Shown: positions 8,891 to 15,995 of the stretch, piece by piece
Numbering within the stretch: the stretch's first letter is position 1
Layout: every line of letters starts with the position of its first letter
Origin: JALZCH01 sp036387315
GTDB taxonomy: Bacteria; Acidobacteriota; Blastocatellia; Pyrinomonadales; Pyrinomonadaceae
Direction of reading: 5' to 3'
DNA length: 64,000 nt
NCBI GenBank assembly: GCA_036387315.1
Contig: DASVTY010000124.1
Location: 1-64,000, forward strand
Position numbers and translations under genes: made by a program
Notes under the pieces: generated by a model
Told to the model about the DNA's origin: nothing
Database searches by the model: none
Seen by the model: only the letters and a program-made list of their open reading frames with translations

Positions 8891-9925
8891 TTAATTGTCG
8901 CCGCCGTACCAGAGCGGAACTGTAATGAGCGTCCCTCCGGCAGCTTTGTTTTCCACCAGAAAAATCGTTTCCGGCAGCGGATCGGCAGCGGTTAATTCGC
9001 CCGCTTCGTTGGCAGCCTCTCTTTCGGCTTTGGTATAGCCTTGTTTTTTCCCGTCGCCGTTTCGTTCGAAAATTTCAGCTTGACCAGCCCATTTTTTGCG
9101 CCACTCGTTCAATTGGGCGTCGGAAATTCGTGACGGCTGGTCGCCGGTAGTCAAGCCCGAAATTGGTCTGTCAGTGATGATTACAGTCAAAATTTCGGCA
9201 CTAATAGTTTTCCCGCTCGGCGTTTGCGGGCGCAGCTCTAAATAAAACGGATTGCCTTTTAAATCCGGCAATTCCACGGGCTTGCCGGGCGCGACGAGGT
9301 TTGCGCCGCTGCGTATTCGCCGGTTGGGAAAAACAAGATAAGCGTCTCCCGTTGTGCCGTCGGCGTACATTTCCTGATCAATCACATACAAATAACCGCG
9401 CACAGAGGCTTCAAAAGAAAGGCGAACAAGATCGTTCGGCTCAAACAAAGTGTCGAGCGACACTCGTACAGGGGTTAAATATCTACGGCGTCCGGCAGAC
9501 GTAAAATTAAAAGTTTCGCCTTCCGCGGCGGGCGCGTTCGCCGGTAGAAGCTGCCAGATTGTTAAGCCGATTTGCTGTGCCCGATTTACCTGCAAATCTG
9601 CTTGCTGCTGATTTTGGTTCTGGTTCTTCGACCGGCGGCGCTGCGGTTTGTCTTCGCGCCCGATTTTGCCTGAATTAATACGCTTCGAAATGCGCTGGTA
9701 AGGCGGGCGTTTTGATTTCTGCGCTCCTCCCGCCTGCTGTGGTTTGTCGGGTTTATTTCCGTTTGGCGGAGCGGTCTTGGGTCGAACACTTTCAAAAACC
9801 GGGTCAATTCCTCGCGCCGACGGCGGTTTTTCCTGTTGCTGCGCGGCTGCCATTTGTCCGAGCAGCAAGACGAGCAAAACTGCCGGAAAAGCTCTGTGAA
9901 GAAATGTCTCAATCAAGTTTTTCAT
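8891..9925 (-). CDS. Secreted DUF4384-like protein with a basic linker
   Basis: The first 28 residues form a signal peptide (ending AAAQQ). A long Pro/Gln/Lys/Arg-rich low-complexity linker follows (residues about 30-112). A DUF4384-like domain comes next from about residue 150 (SLDTLFEPNDLVRLSF, VRGYLYVIDQE, AYLVFPNRRIRSG, LELRPQTPSGK, LTVIITDRPI). A charged region (residues about 265-320) precedes the C-terminal strand. It is more diverged than the other two stand-alone copies. The gene faces away from the ECF sigma factor gene, and the shared 312-base gap should hold both promoters. Exported location is well supported; function is unknown. Confidence 0.75.
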   Translation of the reverse strand: MKNLIETFLHRAFPAVLLVLLLGQMAAAQQQEKPPSARGIDPVFESVRPKTAPPNGNKPDKPQQAGGAQKSKRPPYQRISKRINSGKIGREDKPQRRRSKNQNQNQQQADLQVNRAQQIGLTIWQLLPANAPAAEGETFNFTSAGRRRYLTPVRVSLDTLFEPNDLVRLSFEASVRGYLYVIDQEMYADGTTGDAYLVFPNRRIRSGANLVAPGKPVELPDLKGNPFYLELRPQTPSGKTISAEILTVIITDRPISGLTTGDQPSRISDAQLNEWRKKWAGQAEIFERNGDGKKQGYTKAEREAANEAGELTAADPLPETIFLVENKAAGGTLITVPLWYGGDN

Positions 9926-10237
9926 AAACCCGTCTTATATTTTCAAGTTGTTTGCGATTTTGTTTTTATACAAAACACCTGCGGTTTTTGCGCGATGAAT
10001 TGACTTAAAATTTGTCAGCAAGGCTGAAGCGATTCAGCGGCAGATTTAAGATTTTTTGAAATGCTATGACAATTCAACGCCAATTATAGACAAAACGCTT
10101 TTTATTGCAAGTTAATAGAAATGAAAAGATAATTTGTTTGGAGGCGTTAATTTCCCCTTGCCGAAATTTGATTTATGAATATAATAAGCTGTCCATAATA
10201 AACGGTTTCATTCTTTACTTTCTTGGCTCCGGCATCA
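9926..10237. other. Divergent promoter region between the DUF4384-like gene and the ECF sigma gene
   Basis: The 312 bases separate two divergent starts, so both promoters should lie here. The stretch is A+T-rich, especially 10060-10200. No matching pair of repeated promoter boxes could be picked out by eye. No gene or RNA was recognised. Confidence 0.4.
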
Positions 10238-11155
10238 ATGACACAAACGCCTGACATTACATTGCTCCTACAGGCTTGGCAATCCGGCGATACGAAAGCT
10301 CAGGACGAGCTTTTCCAAATTGTGTACGCCGAATTACGCCGGATTGCGCAGCGGCGTTTGCGGGGCGAGAATCGAGCGCATACCTTGCAAGCGACCGAAG
10401 TCGTTCACGAAGTTTTTCCGCAGCTTGCCAAACAGCGTCAGCCGTGGCAAAACCGTTCGCATTTTTACGCTCTTGCTTCCGAATGTATGCGCCGCTATCT
10501 GGTTGATTACGCGCGGACGCGCGGACGGCAAAAACGCGGCGGAGATTTTTTCCAGGTGTCCATTTCGAATATAAAACAGACGGAAATTTGCCGGATTGAA
10601 AATTTCGACGAAGTGCTAGCCGTGGATAAAGCGTTGCAGAAGCTGGCTCAATTGGATGAAACACAGGCTTTGATTATTAAACATCGGTATTTCGGCGGGC
10701 TTGCGCGTGAAGAAATCGCGCAAATTCTGGAAGTTTCTCCGGCAACCATTGACCGATCTTACCGACTGGCAAAGGCTTGGCTCAAACGCGAGCTTGTTTT
10801 TGAGTTTAGCCCTTATCTGCTCAGAATTTCGCAAATCAAATCGCCAACTACCTTTCTGGCGTTAATTCAACAGGGTGGAAACATTTACGCCGATTCGCTT
10901 CGCTCGCAGCTTCCCGACGAAATTTACGATCAATTAGCCCAACACGGAATCAGCCGTCTTCCGTCCGTGCTTGAAATTGTTAACAAAATAATGCTCGGAA
11001 AACTCCTATTTCCGGCGGCGATTATTGAAAACCTGCTGCCAAACGACGAATCCGCCGTGCATGCGAAAGAGAATCTGCCGGTCGAGGAAATCGTCAGACT
11101 TAACCGTCGTTTATTTGAAGCCGCTTTTCCAAACATTATCGAGAAAATTTTCTGA
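10238..11155 (+). CDS. ECF-type RNA polymerase sigma factor with a C-terminal extension
   Basis: This protein of about 305 residues starts best at the ATG at 10238 (MTQTPDITLLLQAWQSGD); a TTG five codons earlier is in frame. Sigma region 2 is seen in YAELRRIAQRRLRG, TEVVHEVF and WQNRSHFYALASECMRRYLVDYAR, the hallmark of the large ECF family often numbered TIGR02999. Region 4 follows, with a helix-turn-helix (EEIAQILEVSPATIDRSYRLAK). Family members usually end soon after this. Here about 115 more residues follow, with no similarity I recognise. No anti-sigma gene is adjacent. Nearby kinase and DUF4384 genes are candidate partners or targets, which is inference. Confidence 0.88.
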   Translation: MTQTPDITLLLQAWQSGDTKAQDELFQIVYAELRRIAQRRLRGENRAHTLQATEVVHEVFPQLAKQRQPWQNRSHFYALASECMRRYLVDYARTRGRQKRGGDFFQVSISNIKQTEICRIENFDEVLAVDKALQKLAQLDETQALIIKHRYFGGLAREEIAQILEVSPATIDRSYRLAKAWLKRELVFEFSPYLLRISQIKSPTTFLALIQQGGNIYADSLRSQLPDEIYDQLAQHGISRLPSVLEIVNKIMLGKLLFPAAIIENLLPNDESAVHAKENLPVEEIVRLNRRLFEAAFPNIIEKIF

Positions 11156-11281
11156 ACGACTTGCGTCTTGCGAGCCGAGCGTTTTGATTTTTCTCGGGGA
11201 TATTCAATTCGCGGTTTGGGCGAACAAACCATAACAACTTTAGCTTATCAACAGCACGTAAAAAATCGTGGGTGGAAACTA

Positions 11282-11434
11282 ATGAAAAAAATTTTCTATC
11301 AATCGGCATTTCCGATTTTAATCGTTTTATTTTTATCAATCTCAGGATTTCTATTATCTCCGTATTTTTTTAACTTGGATAATCACATCATACGCGCCGG
11401 AATTATCATCCAGGTTGCCTTCATTAATACCTAA
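11282..11434 (+). CDS. Possible 50-residue hydrophobic peptide or remnant of an exported protein
   Basis: An ATG preceded at a reasonable distance by ggtgg opens a frame whose first 30 residues (MKKIFYQSAFPILIVLFLSI...) look like a signal peptide or a single membrane helix. It stops after 50 residues and overlaps the last 81 bases of the caspase-lectin gene on the other strand. It could be a real short membrane peptide, the relic of a longer gene, or chance. Evidence is limited to hydrophobicity. Confidence 0.25.
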   Translation: MKKIFYQSAFPILIVLFLSISGFLLSPYFFNLDNHIIRAGIIIQVAFINT

Positions 11435-13012
11435 GAAGAGCATTCCACTATGCGGTGCCGTAAAGTCACGTTTGCTTCCGATAAAAATAAAAGCATTGTT
11501 GTCGTCGCCAATAACTGCGATCAAAGCTCCTGTCGGTTCATTTGGAATCAAACGCTGTACATCGAAGATTGAACTATCACCTGCGGGAGTCGAAAAGCGT
11601 CCTCCGCCGAGCGAAACTCTTCCGGTTGCCGAAATGCGGATGCTATCACCTTTTGTCACAAGAATCTTTGAATTAGTCCAACCGTTGGCGGTTGCATCAG
11701 CTAAAACCTTGAGCGGATTGTTTTCTCCTCTGACTGTAGTAAATTCGTTATCCACTTCATTTGCTTTAGAGTTAGTCTCATTGCTTAGATTTGTCTGAAC
11801 TGCGGGCGCTTCCAACTGTCTCAATTTGGTTTTTGCAAGAAACGAATTCGCCCCCTGTGGAAACTCATTCAGATATGCTTGAATCTTAGCTTTGTCCCTT
11901 GAATCTTTAACTGAATCCCAAAGCGTTTGTTCCAACCGAATTTTTGCATTTGAAGCATTTGCGCCGTCCGGAAACTCTTTCAGAAAATCGCGGAAATCCT
12001 GCGGATCGCGGCTATCTTTGATATAACTCCATCCTTCACGCTCAATTTCGGGGCGGCTTCTCGCCATCACGGGCATATCTGGTTTTGCGAGATCGGTATT
12101 GTTTGTCGCTGGCGCGTTTTTCTTGAACAAAACGAAAACAAAATCGCCTTTATCGAGCCGCCCGTCAAAAATCTTGCCGTATTGCGGCGTTTGCGAGCCG
12201 CGTGTGTAGTTCGTAACGCTGGTTTGCAGAAAATCTGCCAATTCCGAACCTGTAATGTAACTGTCGCTATTCCGGTCGGCGTCGCCCTGCAAACCCAAAA
12301 TAAACTGTTCGCGGAAAACAGATTTGTCCGGGACTTCCTGCTCATCGGTTCCGGCAGTAATGAATTGTCGGACGGGCTGCGTCGTTTTATATGTAATCGC
12401 GGGCGGAACGCTGTTGCGGCGCGCCTTTAGAAGCGAGCCTGAAAAACAACTGTCGAAAACAAACAGCGCGTGTTTGGCTTCGATTCGGCGGGCGTAACCT
12501 TCGATCTCGTCCATCGAAATTGCCGTTCGCCGGAAACCGTTTTCATCTTTTGTCCTAAGCGGCGCGTCCGCAGGCACGATATAACCCAAATCGCGCCCGT
12601 CGGCGGTTTTTCCCGTGTCGCCGTGTCCGGCGTAGTAAATCAGTAAACGGTTGCCGGCTTCGTAACCGTAGCTTTCGATAAACGATTCGATCTCGCTGCG
12701 TAATTTGGCTCGGTTCGGATTAAGTACAACCGTGACCGCAAATCCCTGTCGTCCAAGCTCATCCGAGACGGCTTTAACATCCTGCGTGACGCCGGGCAAA
12801 TCCTGCCAGCCATTGGTGTAATCGCTGACGCCGACGACGAGCGCATAGCTGCCCGCATACAACCGAATTTCCTCGCTTTTTCCGGTTTGCTCGTTTTTAA
12901 CTTTGACGTTTGCCGCGCCGCGCGACTGCTGGGCTGTGGCTGACGGAGAAAGATTCATCATCAAAGTCGCATAGACGAAAATCGCCAGAATTTTTCTTAA
13001 ATGAGTGTTCAT
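11354..13012 (-). CDS. Secreted caspase-like protease with C-terminal PA-IL (LecA)-like domain
   Basis: This 552-residue protein has a signal peptide ending near TAQQ (residue 29). The caspase domain has His130 in YYAGHG and Cys189 in FDSCFSG. Residues about 315-400 hold two helical repeats of the type 'W..VKDSRD....FL.EFP.GA.A..AK..L', a pattern that often accompanies caspase and kinase proteins. The last 120 residues (ATANGWTNSKILV, GDSIRISATGRVSLG, FTAPHSGMLFLGINEG, DNSGAYDV) match the PA-IL/LecA-like sugar-binding fold. The protein is presumably periplasmic or surface-exposed and may be targeted by sugar binding. The gene follows the Ser/Thr kinase gene by 19 bases, so they form an operon. 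Confidence 0.87.
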   Translation of the reverse strand: MNTHLRKILAIFVYATLMMNLSPSATAQQSRGAANVKVKNEQTGKSEEIRLYAGSYALVVGVSDYTNGWQDLPGVTQDVKAVSDELGRQGFAVTVVLNPNRAKLRSEIESFIESYGYEAGNRLLIYYAGHGDTGKTADGRDLGYIVPADAPLRTKDENGFRRTAISMDEIEGYARRIEAKHALFVFDSCFSGSLLKARRNSVPPAITYKTTQPVRQFITAGTDEQEVPDKSVFREQFILGLQGDADRNSDSYITGSELADFLQTSVTNYTRGSQTPQYGKIFDGRLDKGDFVFVLFKKNAPATNNTDLAKPDMPVMARSRPEIEREGWSYIKDSRDPQDFRDFLKEFPDGANASNAKIRLEQTLWDSVKDSRDKAKIQAYLNEFPQGANSFLAKTKLRQLEAPAVQTNLSNETNSKANEVDNEFTTVRGENNPLKVLADATANGWTNSKILVTKGDSIRISATGRVSLGGGRFSTPAGDSSIFDVQRLIPNEPTGALIAVIGDDNNAFIFIGSKRDFTAPHSGMLFLGINEGNLDDNSGAYDVIIQVKKIRR

Positions 13013-13031
13013 TATGCCTCTGCTTGCCTGA

Positions 13032-15257
13032 TTAGTTATGCCGGAACTCGGCTAATTTAACCAATACATCGCTCGTGCTTTTTACCGTTTTGAGATGTTT
13101 GCCGGAATCAGCCTGTTCCGTTAAGTTTTCTTTTTTGTCGTATTTTGCCAGAAAATCGCGGACGGCTTTTTCTTTGGTTGAATCTTTGATTGTACCCAAA
13201 TCCTGCGGATTAACAAATGATTTGACATCTTCAAGCTCATTAACAGGTTTGTCAGCCCAGACGATCCAGAATTTTTCGCTGCCTTGATTTTTATCAAACT
13301 TCATTTGAGCGGTTTCAATCGGCTGGCTGGCTTTGACCGCTGATTTTCCTTCGTTGAATTGCGGGTGCGGAAACAGCATTGTCAGTTCGTTTTCTCCCTT
13401 TTCGTCTTTTCCTTCGGTCAACAGATAAAGATTGCCGTCCTGCGGGCTGTTCATCCATAACCGGAAACGCCAGTCGTCGCCGAAAATCTCGTCGCCGGTC
13501 GCTTCAAAAGGCTGCTGAAAAGGTTTGCCTTCGTAATATTTTTGGACAATCAGCTTGTAATCCAAACTTCGTTTGATTTCGTTTACCGGCGCTGCGGCGG
13601 CTTGTTCAACGGGCTTCTCGCGCTGCGTCCACATCCACAAAGCGATGCCGCCTGAAGTTAAAGCGACGAGCAGGAGAGCGGCAATCGCCCATTTCACCGG
13701 AAAAGACTTTTCCCTTTTCGGAGCTTCAAGATACGGAATTTCAAGCGGCTGAATTTCCGGGGATGGAATGGTAGGTGGTATCAGTTCGGGGGAAACAACC
13801 GTAGCTGCTGTTTTCTTCTCCGTCAGCGCTTGAGCCAGGACTTCGCCGAACTCCCGAGCCGATTCATAACGTTCTTCCGGTTTAAAAGCCAGAGCGCGGC
13901 GGATTGCCTGTTCGACTTCCGGCGAGTAGCGCACGCGCAGGGCGGGCAAATCTTCAAATTCCTCATTTTCCTGAATCCGGTACTGTTCAATTGGGGTTAT
14001 GGCGTCAAAAACTCGCTTGCCAGCCAGCATCTCAAACGCGACCAAACCGAGCGCGTAAATATCGCACGCCGGAGTCAGATTTTTTTCACCGCGCAATTGT
14101 TCGGGCGACATATAAATTGGCGTTCCCATCACGCCGCTCAGTTCGGTGGAAGGAGCTGCCAGCGATTCGCGCACCTTGGCAATTCCGAAATCAATCAGTT
14201 TCACGCGCCACCCGCGTCCCTCGCGTTCCGAGAGCATTATATTTTGCGGCTTTAAATCACGGTGAATGATTTTCCGGTGATGCCCGTGCGTGAGCGCGAT
14301 GCAGATTTGGCGAAAAATATCAGCCGCCTCCGTTTGGGAAAACCGTTTATTTTCGCCGCGCCGAATTTCTCCGGGAAAAGCGTCTTCGATGAGTGCGCGA
14401 TTAAAAGCCGAGGTTCTTCCTGCCGCCTCGCGTTTTGATTGCAGATCAAGCGTGTTTGCCGATAACCGGACGTTTTGAAACGCTTGTTCGTCAAAGAGCG
14501 TCCAATCGGTGAGCAAAATGTTTAATTCATCGCGCAAACATTCGGCTTGTTCCTTTTCGGAATTATTATCTGATAAAGTCTTGCGCGCTTCAGGCTGAAA
14601 TCGGCTCCAGAGATGCCGCGCGGCGGGTGTTTGCGGGCTACGCAATTGTTCTAATAATTTTTGAACCGCAGGAAAATCGCGAACGCTGAACAAAACCGGC
14701 GAGATTAGTTTTAATAAATCTTCGCCTTCGACGTATTCCATTGCCAGAAACGGAAGCTCGTTGTACAAACCCGAATCATAAATCGTCACAATTCCTTCGT
14801 CATTGACGCGGGCTAGAGCTTCGATTTCGTGGTAAAACTTACGGACGACATCCTTGTTTTTAAGTGCTTCATCGCGGAGGATTTTAACCACTACCTCGCG
14901 GTTCATAACATTTTTGTCCGACGCTAGATAAACCTCTCCCATCCCGCCGAAGCCGATGCGCCTTTTTATCAGATAACGTCCTCCAAGCGTTACCCCAAGA
15001 ATTGAGCCGGCAGAAGATTTGTTCTGCCGAGCATCTTTTTCGTGCGTATTTTCTTCGGCTTCATCTATCAGGTTAGCGGCGCTGCTGTTTGGAATAATGT
15101 CGGCTATCTCATCTGCCGAGAGAAGCGACAACACTTCCGAATGTAAAACAGCGTCCTGCCGGCTGATATTTTGCAAAAATAAAGAGCGCTCATCGCCTTG
15201 CAAAGACGCTGCAATGCCAAAAACTTCTGTAACTCGCTGCCAGTTGGATTGATTCAT
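13032..15257 (-). CDS. Membrane Ser/Thr protein kinase with an insertion in the kinase domain and a C-terminal DUF4384-like domain
   Basis: This 741-residue protein contains a Hanks-type kinase domain: Gly loop GFGGMGEVY (102-110), Lys125, HRDLKPQN (332-339), DFG (356-358), SPEQ (384-387). All key catalytic residues are present. About 125 residues (roughly 184-308) are inserted between the hinge and the helix before the HRD loop. This segment is Leu- and charge-rich and is not part of a normal kinase. A Pro-rich juxtamembrane stretch (489-515) leads to one membrane helix (about 523-543). The outer part (562-690) resembles DUF4384 (WRFRLWMNSPQDGNLYLL, LTMLFPHPQ, FWIVWADKP). It is the first gene of an operon with the caspase-lectin gene. 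The outside domain probably senses a signal and the inside kinase responds, which is inferred. Confidence 0.9.
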   Translation of the reverse strand: MNQSNWQRVTEVFGIAASLQGDERSLFLQNISRQDAVLHSEVLSLLSADEIADIIPNSSAANLIDEAEENTHEKDARQNKSSAGSILGVTLGGRYLIKRRIGFGGMGEVYLASDKNVMNREVVVKILRDEALKNKDVVRKFYHEIEALARVNDEGIVTIYDSGLYNELPFLAMEYVEGEDLLKLISPVLFSVRDFPAVQKLLEQLRSPQTPAARHLWSRFQPEARKTLSDNNSEKEQAECLRDELNILLTDWTLFDEQAFQNVRLSANTLDLQSKREAAGRTSAFNRALIEDAFPGEIRRGENKRFSQTEAADIFRQICIALTHGHHRKIIHRDLKPQNIMLSEREGRGWRVKLIDFGIAKVRESLAAPSTELSGVMGTPIYMSPEQLRGEKNLTPACDIYALGLVAFEMLAGKRVFDAITPIEQYRIQENEEFEDLPALRVRYSPEVEQAIRRALAFKPEERYESAREFGEVLAQALTEKKTAATVVSPELIPPTIPSPEIQPLEIPYLEAPKREKSFPVKWAIAALLLVALTSGGIALWMWTQREKPVEQAAAAPVNEIKRSLDYKLIVQKYYEGKPFQQPFEATGDEIFGDDWRFRLWMNSPQDGNLYLLTEGKDEKGENELTMLFPHPQFNEGKSAVKASQPIETAQMKFDKNQGSEKFWIVWADKPVNELEDVKSFVNPQDLGTIKDSTKEKAVRDFLAKYDKKENLTEQADSGKHLKTVKSTSDVLVKLAEFRHN

Positions 15258-15444
15258 ATACTATCCTCTCTAATTTGATACGCGACATAGTTTCGCGCAT
15301 ATTAGCAGACAACATGCTTTTTTAAAGTAACGTTGCAATTAAAAATCTGGGTCTATGGTAGTTAAGCGAATCAAAGCAGATGTTTTTTCAACAACTCCAG
15401 GAGTGGATTTAATGCTCTGGTGTGAGTAATAGTATGAGTAAAAC

Positions 15445-15473
15445 AAAAAGGGCATTTATAAGATGCCCTTTTT
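15445..15473 (-). terminator. Rho-independent terminator of the tRNA-Asn gene
   Basis: The stem aaaaagggcat / atgcccttttt encloses a 7-base loop (15456-15462). Read on the minus strand it begins 18 bases after the tRNA 3' end and is followed by a T-rich tail. The T-rich flank on the other side means it could also work in the + direction. Confidence 0.75.
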
Positions 15474-15490
15474 GTTTTTGATTAAATTAA

Positions 15491-15817
15491 CTCCGCAGGT
15501 AAGACTCGAACTTACAACCCTTCGGTTACACTTTGCCTTGAACTTTCGCTCAAGCGTGGACTATCTCATCAACTTTGCCAGAACTTAACAAAGTTGCCGG
15601 ACGCTCGTGGGAGTTTTATCGGTTAGGTTTCCTCAACTCCTAGTCTCTGCACGTTCCTGCTTACAATCAAACCTTTTCAGCAGGCTTCGCTCAGGATTGC
15701 CTTGCCGTCTTCTGCCGGTTTAGGGTTCCCTGAATTCATCCAGTTTTTCAACCACAGTCACCTGTGGAAGCTGCAACTACTTTACAGCCGAATGCTCTGC
15801 CATTGAGCTACTGCGGA
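15491..15817 (-). tRNA. tRNA-Asn(GUU), split by a group I intron
   Basis: The exons 15817-15784 (34 nt) and 15528-15491 (38 nt) join into a 72-nt cloverleaf. The acceptor stem is TCCGCAG/CTGCGGA, the D stem GCTC/GAGC, the anticodon stem TTCGG/CCGAA with loop CTGTTAA (anticodon GTT), the variable loop GGGTT and the T stem GTAAG/CTTAC around TTCGAGT. The discriminator is G, as expected for tRNA-Asn. CCA is not encoded (the 3' flank is TTAATTTAAT), so it must be added by the enzyme encoded at 21813. The intron lies between anticodon positions 35 and 36. A terminator follows 18 bases downstream. This is the only tRNA gene I see in the window. Confidence 0.93.
15529..15783 (-). ncRNA. Self-splicing group I intron (IC3-like), 255 nt, no ORF
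   Basis: The inserted RNA carries the conserved group I core. A P-like element (cagggaacccta) lies at 15721-15732, a Q-like element (aatcctgagc) at 15689-15698, an R element (gtgcagagacta) at 15641-15652 and an S-like element (atgagatagtcc) at 15558-15569; R and S form P7 (GACTA/TAGTC). P1 can be drawn directly: the 5' exon end GGCUGU pairs with the internal guide GCAGCU, ending in the required U.G pair at the splice site. The intron's last base is G, as required. A P2-like hairpin (ccacag/ctgtgg) follows P1. There is no room for a homing endonuclease. The Q, R and S elements resemble those of cyanobacterial tRNA-Leu introns, hence IC3-like. Confidence 0.92.
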
Positions 15818-15822
15818 TTATC

Positions 15823-15859
15823 AAATCTTGCGAATTGCTTTTCGGCGTTCGCAAGATTT
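15823..15859 (-). repeat. 12-bp perfect hairpin just upstream of tRNA-Asn
   Basis: The arms aaatcttgcgaa (15823-15834) and ttcgcaagattt (15848-15859) are exactly complementary with a 13-base loop. On the transcript the hairpin would end five bases before the mature 5' end of the tRNA. It could be a leader structure for precursor processing or an unrelated palindrome. Confidence 0.55.
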
Positions 15860-15862
15860 ATA

Positions 15863-15891
15863 GAATTACGAAATTCTTTTCACAATGTCAA
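15863..15891 (-). promoter_or_regulatory. Possible sigma-70-type promoter of tRNA-Asn
   Basis: On the minus strand a perfect TTGACA (15891-15886) lies about 70 bases upstream of the tRNA. At 17-base spacing the -10 would be TAATTC, a weak match; TATAAA lies six bases further down, with too long a spacer. Only the -35 is convincing. Confidence 0.35.
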
Positions 15892-15995
15892 GTGCGGATA
15901 ATTTCCCGGTATTTTCACGGAATCGCCTCTTGAAATGTCGGCAATCTTGGGGCAATATCCTGTGAAGTCTTTAAAATCCGGTTATTATAAAAATT

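Noticed and set aside
15784..15817. Reading the 5' exon alone as a tRNA-Tyr (anticodon GTA)
   Set aside because: The unspliced loop CTGTAAA does not close with the following bases, and the exon joins cleanly to 15491-15528 as tRNA-Asn after removal of the intron.
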